Notes: a model not told the origin generated them from the sequence alone. Shown: positions 29,754 through 42,790, numbered from the stretch's first letter. The stretch is 64,000 bases of DNA from Planctomycetaceae bacterium (GCA_947476295.1 CANJQC010000011.1:1-64000); one strand, 5' to 3'. Numbers and translations are program-made.

Positions 29754-32129
29754 CGTCGGCCGGAATCAATGGTTGCGTCTTCCGGTCTCACGTTCAGTGC
29801 GGTAAAACACAGGGTAAGTCGAGCGAACGATGGAGCGTTCAGAGTTCTGCTGCGACCCGGTCGATACCGTTCCAGCTCGCATCAGACTCATGCTCCCCAA
29901 GACTCCTCCTTCAGGCATTCCAGCATCGAACGTCGCAGACGTCGCGCTAAACGAGGCTTCTGTACTGGAATCACGGCAGGCGGCGACGGCGAAGTGGGCG
30001 GCGTTCGCACTGCTGGCCTGGATGTTTTTTCCGGTGCTCACGGGACGAATATACGTCTGCGACGATCTGCAGAATTATCATCTTCCCATCCGGCAGTTTT
30101 ACGCAAACTGTCTTGCTGCCGGAGATTCCTTCGACTGGATGCCCAACCTCTTCAGCGGCTTTTTTCTGACCGGATCAGGGCAGGGCGGCACGTATCATCC
30201 GCTGCACTATTTGCTGTACTCCTGTCTGCCGCTGGGAATGGCTTTTAATCTTGAGATTCTGCTAAGCTATCCCTTCATGCTGTTTGGGATGCAGTTGTTT
30301 CTGCGCCGCCATTTAATCAGACGCGATGCGGCATGGCTGGGGGCCATCGTGTTTACTCTCAGCGGGTTCTGCACACTGCATTTCCTGCACCCTAACGCGA
30401 TCGCTGTCGTCGCTCATATCCCGTGGCTGCTGCTGGTTCAGGATGTACTGCTCAGGCCACACGCTGGCCCGCGACGCTGGAGGATCCCTGCAGAAGCAAG
30501 TATCGCGCTGCTGACGGGATCGCAGTTGTTGCTTGGGTATCCACAGTATGTCTGGTTTTCGGTGCTCGCTGAAATGTCTCTGTGCATTGGGCTCGCGGGA
30601 TGGAACTGGTCGGGCGTCAGGCGACTCCTGCTGATTTGTTTCCTTAAGTGCTTTGGACTCGCGCTGGGTGCCGTACAGTTGCTGCCGTCCATCGCCGCGC
30701 TGGCGGAGTCGGATCGCGCCGCATTGCCGCCGGAGTTCTTCTTTCAACATCCGTTGTCGCTAGCCGATATGCTCCAATGGATTGGCCCGTTTCTGACAAA
30801 GAGCCGTGTGTTCGGAGCAAACACGCATGAACTGGGCGTGTACTGTGGTGCGATTCCCGTGTTACTCGCGTTGTCGCTGATTCGACGACGACAATCACAG
30901 ACCGAAATACGATCGGACGTGGGAAAACATGTATTGATCCCGATGTTAGTCCTGGGACTCCTAGCACTTTTGTTGTCCTTTGGTCGCGATGGCGGGCTTT
31001 ATGTTGTTCAGACGTGGCTGCCGTTGATTGGGAAATTCCGCTATCCGTCTCGCATCGTTGTGCTGCTGCATCTGGTCCTTGCCATGCTGGCGGCAATAGG
31101 CTTCGCGCGATTGATGGTGGATACAGCATCGAGTGAAGTTCGACTGCCGCGACTGATCAGAATTGTGCCGTGGTTGAGCGCCGCAGCCGTCGCAGGAGTC
31201 TTGTCGCTGGGGGATCCGAAAAATTCTGCACCGTGGACTCTAATGATCATCGGTCCGGTACTCTTCTTTCTGGCTGCACAGATGGTGAGGGATCTCGCAC
31301 GCGGCCGTGTCAGCGCCGGATTCATGCTGTTTCTGGCGGGTGATCTGGCGGCGTATGGATTCACGTATGAAGCATTGCAGAACACGAAGACATGGACGGA
31401 AGTTGTCGAATCGCTTCACCAGCCGCCCGGTTCACCGGAAGATGGCCGCATCGTCGCAGAGCTTCAGACTGCCGACGGGGACATCGGCTACGAAGGCAAC
31501 GATCTGCTGCTTGCCGGATGGCATCAGGCAGATGGCTACGAAGGACTGCTGCCCCAGTCGTTTCTGCTGGATCGTAACACAAGCCTGGAATCGCTGCGCA
31601 TCTCGTGCGTCCGGTGGATTAACGCAGGCGGAAACCACAGCAGCATCGCCGGTTTGAAGCCAACCGAAGATCCGCGCTGGCTGGAAGTGCAAAATCCGTT
31701 ACCGCGCGCCAGACTGACGGCGAACACAACGACGATTGCAGATCCGCGCGAGGCGGTCCGGCGACTTCAACCCGATGGGGCCACCGTGGTGGACCGAAAT
31801 CCTGGCTTCCCACAGAGGGGCGGCACTGCTCCCGGTACAGCAACGATTGTCATCGATCGACCCGGCAGGATCGAGATTCAGACGTCCGCTGACAGCCCGC
31901 AGCTCCTGGTTCTGTCCGAACGATTCTCTCGCGGATGGAAGGCAACGGTGAACGGCACACCGATTCCGATCCTGCGAGCCGAAATCGATTTCATGGGCTG
32001 TGTCGCACCGGTCGGCGATGGCACTATTCGTTTTTCCTTCGAACCTGCAACTGTCCGGAATGGTCGCCTCGTTTCCGCTTTCGGGCTGCTGTTGCTCAGT
32101 CTTTATGTCCTGTGTCGCAGAAGGTCATG

Positions 32130-34283
<2,154 letters not shown>

Positions 34284-34426
34284 TAATGCGTCCCCTCAAA
34301 TATCCGGCCATTAGCATTGCCGTATGCTGAAGACCCAGCGAGACATTCACAGATCGAGGCTCGATCGCGTGTCTCCAACAATGACGTGGTCGAAGCATAC
34401 GAATTTCACCCACTTGCCGCGAGCGG

Positions 34427-34539
34427 GGTGTTGATTTAGTCGCTCGGATCTAGTTCTCGTTTAACGGCAAGCCGCAGGCGACTGTTTCCATGAACGCCGA
34501 CGCCTGCGGCTTGCCGTTAAACGATTAAATCAACAGCCT
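34427..34539. repeat. MITE/REP-like hairpin element, copy 1 (flanked by GCGAGCGG direct repeats at 34419-34426 and 34540-34547)
   Basis: Near-palindromic GTTTAACGGCAAGCCGCAGGCG...CGCCTGCGGCTTGCCGTTAAAC inside imperfect terminal inverted repeats GGTGTTGATTTAGT / ATTAAATCAACAGCC; inverted copy at 58731-58842. Confidence 0.88.
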
Positions 34540-34674
34540 GCGAGCGGCGTGCGGCGCAGCCGACGGAATCCGCTCAAGGGCTAAATGTCGATACACCCAT
34601 TGAAAAAAAAGTGGCCGGTTGTAGAATCCAGTCCGTGGAATTGAGCGTCCAGTTTAAGTAAGGATGACAGTTCG

Positions 34675-35292
34675 ATGAACAAGCGCATTTCTCCAAACAA
34701 GCGGATTTCTCCAAACAAGCGAATTCGCCGCGAGCTCGGGAAGGCAAGGCTGATTGGCAAAGACGGCTTGCTGACAGTACCTTCGGTTACCGGGAATCTC
34801 GCCACTCTGGAAGTCACGGATCGGAATGCTGGTGCAACTGAGTCCCGTGACAATTTCGTCGTGATGCCGTACGTGCGGGACAACCCGGAATGGACACTTG
34901 AGTATCTTCTGCTTGGGGATCTCGCCGACCTTTTGAGTGAAGGTTATGACGAGGAAAATCGCAAGTGGCTTCTGGTTGTCCTAGAGGGGCTGTTGGATGC
35001 CATCCCAGCCGAAAGAAGAAGCGAGCGATTCATTAAGCTGCGAAGAGCGTATCCTGATTCCCTAGGGCTGCTGCAGTCACTGACACAACTTGAGGCGGAA
35101 CACGACGCGATGATCTTTCAGCTGCGAAGACTCCGAAATCGCGTGGCGTGGCGGCTTTCGCTCCTAGATGTCGTTGCTGCTGAAGTTGTCCTCGATCTGA
35201 AACGCTGGTTAGTGACGTTTCAGAATTTTTGTAAGCGCGAACATCGATTGCATTATTTCGAGGAAGATAATGCCGGTCGCCGTGAAATCTGA
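34675..35292 (+). CDS. Hypothetical protein with N-terminal KRISPN tandem repeat
   Basis: 205 aa ORF beginning MNKRISPNKRISPNKRIRRELGKAR; body rich in charged helices; no family recognised. Confidence 0.55.
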   Translation: MNKRISPNKRISPNKRIRRELGKARLIGKDGLLTVPSVTGNLATLEVTDRNAGATESRDNFVVMPYVRDNPEWTLEYLLLGDLADLLSEGYDEENRKWLLVVLEGLLDAIPAERRSERFIKLRRAYPDSLGLLQSLTQLEAEHDAMIFQLRRLRNRVAWRLSLLDVVAAEVVLDLKRWLVTFQNFCKREHRLHYFEEDNAGRREI

Positions 35293-35299
35293 CAGAGCG

Positions 35300-35881
35300 T
35301 CAGCGCGCGACTGATGAAGTTTCAATCGAGGCTGACGCTTCGTTCTTTACGGTCAGAGACATCAACTGCATGGCGCCAATAAATACGACCGTGAATCCGA
35401 TGTCTCCTGTAAATGTGCCTCGTACGAATGGGATGGCGTTTACAAAGCATGTCTTCAGTCCAGCGGGCGTCCACGGATATAAGTATTGGCCAGCTTCGTG
35501 CGGCATGCACCATACGCCTAGGTTACTGATCAGAAAGAAGACTGTGCCGGCAAGCAGTCCCGTTCCGAACGCAGCCGGGATGTGTCTTGGCTGAATCCAT
35601 CGTCCAAGCGCGCAAATTGCGATGTATGCGGCGTAGTCGAACATCCAGGAGCCGTAGAATCCGTGGCCGGTCTTTGCTTCGATAATGCCGTCTGTGAGGG
35701 CTCGGCATCCCAACAGAATAAGAATCCCTAGCCAAGCTGGTCGCACGACTGCACCGCAGAGAACGGCGAGAGCGCCCAGTGCGGAGAAATTCATGTATGG
35801 GCGATCGATGAGACGCAGAGAGACTGCAACCACGCAGGCCGCAGCAACTACGATCCAGGATGTTCTGTTCATTCGAATCAT
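35300..35881 (-). CDS. Integral membrane protein, DUF6580-like
   Basis: RPYMNFSALGALAVLCGAVVRPAWLGILILLGCRALTDGIIEAKTGHGFYGSWMFDYAAYIAICALGRWI; several predicted TM helices. Confidence 0.7.
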   Translation of the reverse strand: MIRMNRTSWIVVAAACVVAVSLRLIDRPYMNFSALGALAVLCGAVVRPAWLGILILLGCRALTDGIIEAKTGHGFYGSWMFDYAAYIAICALGRWIQPRHIPAAFGTGLLAGTVFFLISNLGVWCMPHEAGQYLYPWTPAGLKTCFVNAIPFVRGTFTGDIGFTVVFIGAMQLMSLTVKNEASASIETSSVAR

Positions 35882-35918
35882 TTCATACCGAAATCGGCGT
35901 TACAAAATTGAGAGATTG

Positions 35919-36896
35919 TTAATGGGCCGCTCGCCGCAAACGATCATTTAAAGCAACGCCCAACCCGAGAGCCGGAAATTCATGCGCGATGATAACATCC
36001 AGATCGGATGCGTCGAGAGATCTCATGGCCGCAAAGAAATTTGCAGCACAAGTTTGCAGATTTTCGTCGTCACACAGGGACTCAATTCTTGCAAATCGAC
36101 CAGAAAACGGCTGTTTGCCTGCAGTGAGCAGCCCGCACCGCAGTCCCGCGATTGGTTCTGCCAACCGGTCGTGATCGACCAGGATCAGTCGCGTGCCGGG
36201 CGCGTAGTGACGACTGAGCATTCCCGGGGCCAATTGAGCTGCATTGTCCAGAGACGCATCTGACCTCGCAATTTCGACCGTGCCGATGATACGTTGTATA
36301 TCTTCGACAGGACACCCGCCGTGACGCAGCAGAATGGGTCGCTCCGTCATCAATGACAACACTGTGGACTCAAGACCCACAGCACAGGGACCGCCATCTA
36401 CGATATAATCGACGTTTCGACCCAGGCCATCGGCGACATGCTGCGCCGTCGTCGGGCTGATGCCACCGAACGGATTGGCACTCGGTGCGGCCACGGGACA
36501 ACCGGCTGCTTTCAGAAGTTCGATCGCCACCGGATGCCGCGGAATGCGAATACCGACGCCTGGCAAACCAGCCGTCACAAGGTCCGGGATCAGATCGCGT
36601 TTAGGAAGGACAAGAGTCAATGGGCCGGGCCAAAATTCACTGGCCAGCAATCGAGCGGTCTCAGGAAACTTACTGACAACGCATTCAACCTGCGAGAGGT
36701 CCGCGACATGCACAATCAGAGGATCAAACGTCGGGCGCTGCTTGGCTGCAAAGATGCGAGCCACGGCCGTCGGATTGGACGCATCGGCTCCAAGTCCATA
36801 AACCGTTTCGGTCGGAAACGCAACAAGATGCCCTGTTCGCAGCAACTCGGCAGCGGATTGAAGACTGGCGGCACATGAATTCATACTAGGCCTCAC
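35919..36896 (-). CDS. L-threonylcarbamoyladenylate synthase (Sua5/YwlC/TsaC)
   Basis: LRTGHLVAFPTETVYGLGADASNPTAVARIFAAKQRPTFDPLIVHV, FWPGPLTLVLPK, GCPVAAPSANPFGGISPTTAQHV, PGMLSRHYAPGTRLILVD. Confidence 0.94.
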   Translation of the reverse strand: MRPSMNSCAASLQSAAELLRTGHLVAFPTETVYGLGADASNPTAVARIFAAKQRPTFDPLIVHVADLSQVECVVSKFPETARLLASEFWPGPLTLVLPKRDLIPDLVTAGLPGVGIRIPRHPVAIELLKAAGCPVAAPSANPFGGISPTTAQHVADGLGRNVDYIVDGGPCAVGLESTVLSLMTERPILLRHGGCPVEDIQRIIGTVEIARSDASLDNAAQLAPGMLSRHYAPGTRLILVDHDRLAEPIAGLRCGLLTAGKQPFSGRFARIESLCDDENLQTCAANFFAAMRSLDASDLDVIIAHEFPALGLGVALNDRLRRAAH

Positions 36897-38215
36897 TCGG
36901 CCAAATCCACGCAGATGATTTCCTTGTCATTTCGAATGTACGCATGCTTGTTTGCAAAAGCTGGCATGCTCCAGACGACGTCACGTCCGAATGCTGCGTT
37001 GGTTTGGTCAATCACTTTGACTCGATCGATTTCGGTGTAGCCGTCCGGTGACAATTTCGCGAGAAGCAATTCACCCAGTTCGTTGAACAGGATGTATCGA
37101 TCTTCGTGCCGAACGATGAATGCAGTCTCCGAGCCGGCAGCACGAAGTCCGATCGGATCCGGTGTTTCCCACAGGCGTTCTCCATCAGGGATTGAGACAG
37201 CACGCATAACGCCTTTCTGATCCATACCATACAAGACGTTTCCGTCAACAATCGGCTGCACATTGACGGGAGAGATGAGGTTCTGTTTGTCGCGCCAGAC
37301 TTCGGTCGCTGCGGGCTTCGAAGGATCCATCTGAATTAGGATGTTTCGGCCGCTGTAACCCGCAGCGTACAGATAATCGCCGATCATCACAGGCGACATG
37401 ATAATAGAACCATTTGTGGCTTCGTACGGGATCGACCAGTATTCTCTACCTGTCTCCGGATCGATCGACGACACAGCATTTGGACGCAGCAAGATCAATT
37501 GCCGCACGCCGCCGTGTTTGAAAATCGTGGGTGGTGAATAACCTTGTTCCGGTGACGTTGTGCTCCTCCACACTTCCTTCCCACTGTGCTTGTTGAATGC
37601 GACGATATGACTTCCTGCGCCGCCGGCAAGACACAAAAGATTATCGCCATCTATTAGGGGATGAGCCGCATAGCCCCAGATCGCCGCTTTGGTTTCGTAC
37701 TTCTGCTTTAGATCGTGTGACCAAATCACGCGGCCATTGGCAATACTCAGGCACAGCAGATTGCCTTCAGCGCCCAGCGTGTAGACGCATTCGCTTTCGA
37801 CGTTCGGCGTGCAGCGTGGGCCTGACGGATACGAGATCGCGTACTTGACGGGATAATCGTGTGTCCATAAAACCTCGCCCGTGGCTTCTTCAAGGCAGTG
37901 GATGCGTTCCTGTCCGGTGAATTCGTTGCGATCGAAGTTATCAACTTTTACGTCGGCGGTTGTCACGTAGTCGGTGATGAAGACTCTTCCATCTGCAACC
38001 GCCGGACCAGCATAGCCGCCAGCGAGCGGCGTGCGCCACAACACTTTCGGCCCACCGTCCGGAAATTTTTGGACAATCCCGCCTTCGCGCCAGACATTGT
38101 CACGGTTTGGTCCCATCCATTGAGGCCAGTCGTCGGCTGTGGCTACTGAGTGCAAGGCCACCATACCAATTATCAATGCCAATCCGGCATTCATTGTCCA
38201 TCGCAGGCACTTCAT
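36893..38215 (-). CDS. PQQ-binding-like beta-propeller repeat secreted protein
   Basis: DDWPQWMGPNRDNVWREGGIVQKFPDGGPKVLWRTPLAGGYAGPAVADGRVFITDYV; repeated propeller blades. Confidence 0.9.
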   Translation of the reverse strand: MKCLRWTMNAGLALIIGMVALHSVATADDWPQWMGPNRDNVWREGGIVQKFPDGGPKVLWRTPLAGGYAGPAVADGRVFITDYVTTADVKVDNFDRNEFTGQERIHCLEEATGEVLWTHDYPVKYAISYPSGPRCTPNVESECVYTLGAEGNLLCLSIANGRVIWSHDLKQKYETKAAIWGYAAHPLIDGDNLLCLAGGAGSHIVAFNKHSGKEVWRSTTSPEQGYSPPTIFKHGGVRQLILLRPNAVSSIDPETGREYWSIPYEATNGSIIMSPVMIGDYLYAAGYSGRNILIQMDPSKPAATEVWRDKQNLISPVNVQPIVDGNVLYGMDQKGVMRAVSIPDGERLWETPDPIGLRAAGSETAFIVRHEDRYILFNELGELLLAKLSPDGYTEIDRVKVIDQTNAAFGRDVVWSMPAFANKHAYIRNDKEIICVDLAE

Positions 38216-38418
38216 TCTCCGTCTCCAAAATCGTACTCAGTCCTGATCAGTATGCGGCTCAATGCCAGACTCAGCCTATTCTGCGCGAACGTCCGATGAA
38301 CCGCATCCGACGATAGTTATAAGCCAGTCGAGGCATTCATGGTCATCAGAAAACATCGGAAGGTCGTCGCCGCGGTCTGTGCCTTCTGGTCAAACTGGTG
38401 GACAGGAAACCCTGGCGC

Positions 38419-38847
38419 TCAGCGTTGCCAAACCCGGACCATTTTGCCTTGGTATGACGCCTCCGCAACCAGCCGTCCGGAGCCCATGCAAGTCGTTCCG
38501 CATCCGACCCCAACAAAGCACCCCATCGGAGCTGGTCGTATGTGGCCGCAGGTACCACGGCTGGCCATCAGTCGGGCTTCTTCTTCCGCCCAGGCCTGCA
38601 TCGAGTTCCCCTGCACTACGGACGAACCGTTCGTGCTTTCAAAGCTAACTGGCTGAACCTGCTGCTGAGAACTACTTTGACCGATTTGTGAATAAACAGC
38701 CGGGGTTGTTCCTGTTGTGTAGCGCATGGGCGACGGAGACTGCCAAGTACCGCCCCGATAATTCGAGACACGGTGCCTGCCGCGTGCTTCAGTCACTCCA
38801 CTGGTCATACCAATCAACAGAATCGCCAACATCCAAAACCGAATCAT
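38419..38847 (-). CDS. Small secreted planctomycete protein of unknown function
   Basis: Signal peptide MIRFWMLAILLIGMTSGVTEARG; C-terminal SMQAWAEEEARLMASRGTCGHIRPAPMGCFVGVGCG...GRLVAEASYQGKMVRVWQR. Confidence 0.6.
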   Translation of the reverse strand: MIRFWMLAILLIGMTSGVTEARGRHRVSNYRGGTWQSPSPMRYTTGTTPAVYSQIGQSSSQQQVQPVSFESTNGSSVVQGNSMQAWAEEEARLMASRGTCGHIRPAPMGCFVGVGCGTTCMGSGRLVAEASYQGKMVRVWQR

Positions 38848-39191
38848 CCAAATACCTCCATCAAACCAAGCATCGCCGCAGTACATTCCGCGACGTCTTC
38901 CGCAATTTTACCACGTCACCTGGCAATGCGAACTGGTGACAGGTCTTCGACTCGGAATACCCCAATGATCCGAATGTTTCATGTTTTTATCGCCTAGGCC
39001 TTGTTGTTTGCTCGAAGTAAAACTACCAAAGTGACGCTCGACACGATCCTTGGGGAAAGGCTGAGAAGAGTGTGGTGGCGGCGATTCCACCCCGATGTCG
39101 TGGTCAGCAATTCCCTGGAGACACAATCCGCTGAGGACCGTTCCTGAAATAACTGTCCTCAGCTGCGAGAAATCCGGATGCAATCACAATT

Positions 39192-40229
39192 ATGAACGCT
39201 CAAGTGACATCACAATCCAAATTGCCGAGCGAGCGGTCTCTGTGGCTGGCAGATTTGTCGCTGCTGCTGGTGGCAGTCATTTGGGGCGTGAACATCCCTG
39301 TGATGAAAATTGCATTGCTGAAGATCGACGCTTATGCGCTCAATGCAGTTCGTCTGATTGTGTCATCAATTGTGCTGGTTTGGTTTGCGCGGCGGGAATT
39401 CATCAATGGCATCACTCCGGCGAGTTCGCTCCTGAAACGTGACGTCTTCATCTATGCATCCATCGTTTCTGTAGCGTATCAGTTTCTTTTTCTGCTGGCC
39501 GTTTCTCACACGACGTCTGCCAATGTCGCGTTGATCATGGCGACTGTCCCGATGTGGACGGCGATCGGTGCAAGATTCTTCCTGAAAGAGGTTTTGCCCC
39601 TGATGGCGTGGGGGGGGCTGATCATCGCTTTTGCCGGAACAATGATCGTGACTCTGCAGAAGGGCCCCGCGCCGACCAGCAACACCAGGGTAGTAGCTTC
39701 CTTTCAGGACATCACTTCGAAATCTGAGGGTTCAACCCTAACCGACAATCGTAAAGATTCGTATCGTCCGCTTGGCAACCTGCTCGCGTTGTCCGCCGCG
39801 CTCGCCTGGGCGGCAGGCACGGTGTTCAGTCGTCCCCTGCTTGGGAAAATCTCGCCTACTCAATTGTCTGCGTGTTCAGCCACACTCGGTTTGCCGTTTC
39901 ACATTGTTATTGCGCTGGTGTTCGGATGGGACTCCGTGCCTGCCAGTGCTGCCGCATTGAAAGACGTGTCGCTGATCGCCTGCATCCTGTACTCAGGCGT
40001 TCTGTCTACAGGTCTGGCTCTGGCGATGTGGAGTTACGGAGTGAAACAGGCCGGAGCGGCCCAGGCGGCCATGATCCAAAATCTGACGCCGATTGTGGCA
40101 ATGGCAGCGGCGTGGGTGTGGCTTGGGGAGACGATCAACGCGGCTCAAGCCCTTGGCGGCGGCATGATCATCGGTGGTCTGTTGTTTATGCGCAGAAGCC
40201 GCAGTCCGGTCTCCAGTCGCACCACTTGA
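39192..40229 (+). CDS. DMT-family EamA transporter
   Basis: Two EamA halves: LLLVAVIWGVNIPVMKIAL...ALIMATVPMWTAIGARFFLKE and LSAALAWAAGTVFSRPLL...AAMIQNLTPIVAMAAAWVWLGETINAAQALGGGMIIGGL. Confidence 0.92.
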   Translation: MNAQVTSQSKLPSERSLWLADLSLLLVAVIWGVNIPVMKIALLKIDAYALNAVRLIVSSIVLVWFARREFINGITPASSLLKRDVFIYASIVSVAYQFLFLLAVSHTTSANVALIMATVPMWTAIGARFFLKEVLPLMAWGGLIIAFAGTMIVTLQKGPAPTSNTRVVASFQDITSKSEGSTLTDNRKDSYRPLGNLLALSAALAWAAGTVFSRPLLGKISPTQLSACSATLGLPFHIVIALVFGWDSVPASAAALKDVSLIACILYSGVLSTGLALAMWSYGVKQAGAAQAAMIQNLTPIVAMAAAWVWLGETINAAQALGGGMIIGGLLFMRRSRSPVSSRTT

Positions 40230-40685
40230 ATAGCTTGTTTCGGTTGGAAAAGACGGATGCTTGTTTCCGGTTCCGGTGGTTGGGTTTTTTCTGAAGACAT
40301 TGCTGAGAAGTCGTCGAATCCTGAATAGGACAGCACATTGAACCAGTTCCGGCAGACGACTGCCTGCGGTCCGATCAGTTCTGGCGAAGGAGTGGGGGGG
40401 AACGTTCCTGACGAATTTAACGCCATATGCGGCGCGGCGGCAAAGGAAGCCAGGTCGATATAACCGGTGTAACTCTTGCATGTTTGACACAATGATCTTG
40501 CATCTGCGGGGTATCGTTTTAGAATTTGACTGGTGAGTCAAACTACGCAGGATATTGCGAGTTCAGAGTTTTGGTCAAATTTAGTTGTTCGACGAGAACA
40601 GATGGTGTTGGCGACAACATCACGCTGATGGCTGCTGGCACAATCATTTTTGCACGGACATCCCCTTCTGGGAGTATTGGAACAC

Positions 40686-42662
40686 ATGGCAAAGAAATAT
40701 CTCAGCCTTGAAGAAGCAGCCAGTCTGCTGGACATAACGACCGACCAGTTGATGAAGATCCGCGAAAAGGGAGACATTCGCGGATTTGCGGATCGGGGCA
40801 GCTGGAAATTTCGTGAACAGGACATTGATGAATTTCAGCGAAGTCGGCAGGCCGATTCGTCTCCCGATTTTCCAATCATTACGCTGGATTCATCATCGTC
40901 GGTTCTGGAAGAACCGGAAGCTGCAGATCTGTCTTCTTCAGACAGCGATGTGCGGCTGTTCTTTGATAAATCTCTGTTCGACGACCAGGATGCAAAGGGC
41001 TTGGCTGCGTCCGGCAGTGACGTGCGACTTTCGGGCGATAGTGGTCCGAACCTAGAGCAGGGCGAATCTGACGACGCACTGGACCTGAGCGGTTGGGGCA
41101 GCGACGCGAAAATCTCAGATTCTGACAGTGACGTGAAACTTGTCGGTGCAAGGACTCAGCCCGATATCGATCTGGGTGCCACCTTTAAGATGACGGACGA
41201 CTCAGACAGCGATGTCGTGATGGTGACGGACACAGACAGCGAAATCAACCTGACTGCCGATTCCGAGTTAAGGATTTCCGACTCCGACAGCGACGTGCGA
41301 CTGACCACCGACGAAGACTCTGACAGTGACGTGCAGCTGTCCACCGACGAAGACTCTGACAGCGACGTGCAGCTGTCCACCGACGAAGACTCTGACAGCG
41401 ACGTGCAGCTTGCCGACAACAGCATAACGGACAACGACGTTCTGGCTGCGACTGCACTCCTTGGAGGCATCGATTCTGACAGTGATGTCAAACTCATGGG
41501 CAAAGAAGATTTGCTTCTGCCGGACGATGACAGCGACAGTGACGTAAAGCTGAGTGCAAACATGGTTCGCACGGACAGCGATATCCGGCTGGCGAAACCT
41601 TCACCTGCGCCAACCGTAAAACCAACCCAACTGCAATTTCCCCCCGATGACAGTGATCTGAAACTGATCAACAAGGGTTCGGGCGTCAGAAAAAATCGTC
41701 CTGACAGCGGGACCTCGCTGGACGTGCGCGGCAGCGGGCTGGGGCTGGACGCTGATGAAAGCGGTATTTCTTTGGAAATTGACAGCGGCATCAGTCTGGA
41801 TGCCAACGACAGTGGAATCAGCCTAGAAGGCTACGACAGCGGCATCAGCCTGGACGCCAACGACAGTGGAATCAGCCTAGAAGGGTACGACAGTGGGACT
41901 AATCTGCGGGACGACAGCGGCATTTCACTGGAAGGCTTCGAAAGCGCAACTGGCCTCGGCGGAGATAGCGGGATCGCACTGGACGGCGGCGGAGACAGTG
42001 ACATTTCACTGGATCTGGGCGACGACAGCGGGATCTCCGTAAAACCAGACGATATGGGTCGGACGGTCCCGATGCAGGCGATCCCCGGTGCCAAAGCCGC
42101 TCTTTCCGATTCGACGGCAATGACTACGCAGTTCGAAATCCCGAAAGTCGCCGTTGGTAATGACAGTGAATTTGAACTGGCTGGTCTTGATGACGAAGAT
42201 GATGAAGTTGGTGCAGGTACGGGCATCCTGAAGTTTGACGATGATGAAGAACTTGATTCATCCCGGACCGTCGCCGTTCCCGCATTGGTGGGGGCGGGGG
42301 CTGCGGTGCAGGATAAAGATGCCGTAGATGAATTTGAAGACGAAGAGGGTGCGGACGACGGAGAGTATGGCGAATACGAAGAAGAAGGCGAACTGGATGT
42401 TCACGACTCCGAAGAATTCGAAGACGGTGACATCGAATCGGGGCAAGTTGGAAGTGCGGGATTCCCGGTTCCGATGCGTGTCAGTCGAGCCGACGTGGAC
42501 TGGAGTATCGGCACCAAGATTATGATCGGCATTTCGGCGTTGGTTTCAGTGATGTGCGCGGTAGTAGGCATCGAACTTGTCCGTACGATGTGGCTGTGGA
42601 CTCAACCATCCAGTAACGCGCCTGTGTCCAGTATTTTACAGATGATTGGCGGTGCGTTTTAG
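40686..42662 (+). CDS. Excisionase-type HTH protein with acidic SDSDV/DSGISL repeats and C-terminal TM helix
   Basis: MAKKYLSLEEAASLLDITTDQLMKIREKGDIRGFADRGSWKFREQDIDEF (HTH_17-like); 36-bp tandem repeat at 41310-41417 (DEDSDSDVQLST) and 54-bp repeat at 41781-41888 (DSGISLDANDSGISLEGY); C-terminal hydrophobic KIMIGISALVSVMCAVVGIELV. Confidence 0.85.
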   Translation: MAKKYLSLEEAASLLDITTDQLMKIREKGDIRGFADRGSWKFREQDIDEFQRSRQADSSPDFPIITLDSSSSVLEEPEAADLSSSDSDVRLFFDKSLFDDQDAKGLAASGSDVRLSGDSGPNLEQGESDDALDLSGWGSDAKISDSDSDVKLVGARTQPDIDLGATFKMTDDSDSDVVMVTDTDSEINLTADSELRISDSDSDVRLTTDEDSDSDVQLSTDEDSDSDVQLSTDEDSDSDVQLADNSITDNDVLAATALLGGIDSDSDVKLMGKEDLLLPDDDSDSDVKLSANMVRTDSDIRLAKPSPAPTVKPTQLQFPPDDSDLKLINKGSGVRKNRPDSGTSLDVRGSGLGLDADESGISLEIDSGISLDANDSGISLEGYDSGISLDANDSGISLEGYDSGTNLRDDSGISLEGFESATGLGGDSGIALDGGGDSDISLDLGDDSGISVKPDDMGRTVPMQAIPGAKAALSDSTAMTTQFEIPKVAVGNDSEFELAGLDDEDDEVGAGTGILKFDDDEELDSSRTVAVPALVGAGAAVQDKDAVDEFEDEEGADDGEYGEYEEEGELDVHDSEEFEDGDIESGQVGSAGFPVPMRVSRADVDWSIGTKIMIGISALVSVMCAVVGIELVRTMWLWTQPSSNAPVSSILQMIGGAF

Positions 42663-42750
42663 ATTTGAGTCGAGTGAGGAAAAGTGAGCGCTCACCAAGC
42701 CCGTAAAACGATCTCATTGGTGACCGTAGGCAGTATGTTCGTAAACGAAG

Positions 42751-42790
42751 AAAAGGATGGCCTGCTCTGACGAGCCGACCATCCTTTTTT
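42751..42790. terminator. Hairpin terminator between convergent genes
   Basis: AAAAGGATGG-cctgctctgacgagccga-CCATCCTTTTTT: 8-10 bp stem with T/A tracts on both sides, between a + gene ending 42662 and a - gene ending 42853. Confidence 0.75.

Noticed and set aside
41310-41888. Regular direct repeats considered as a CRISPR array
   Set aside because: Contiguous in-frame protein-coding repeats without unique spacers; no cas genes.
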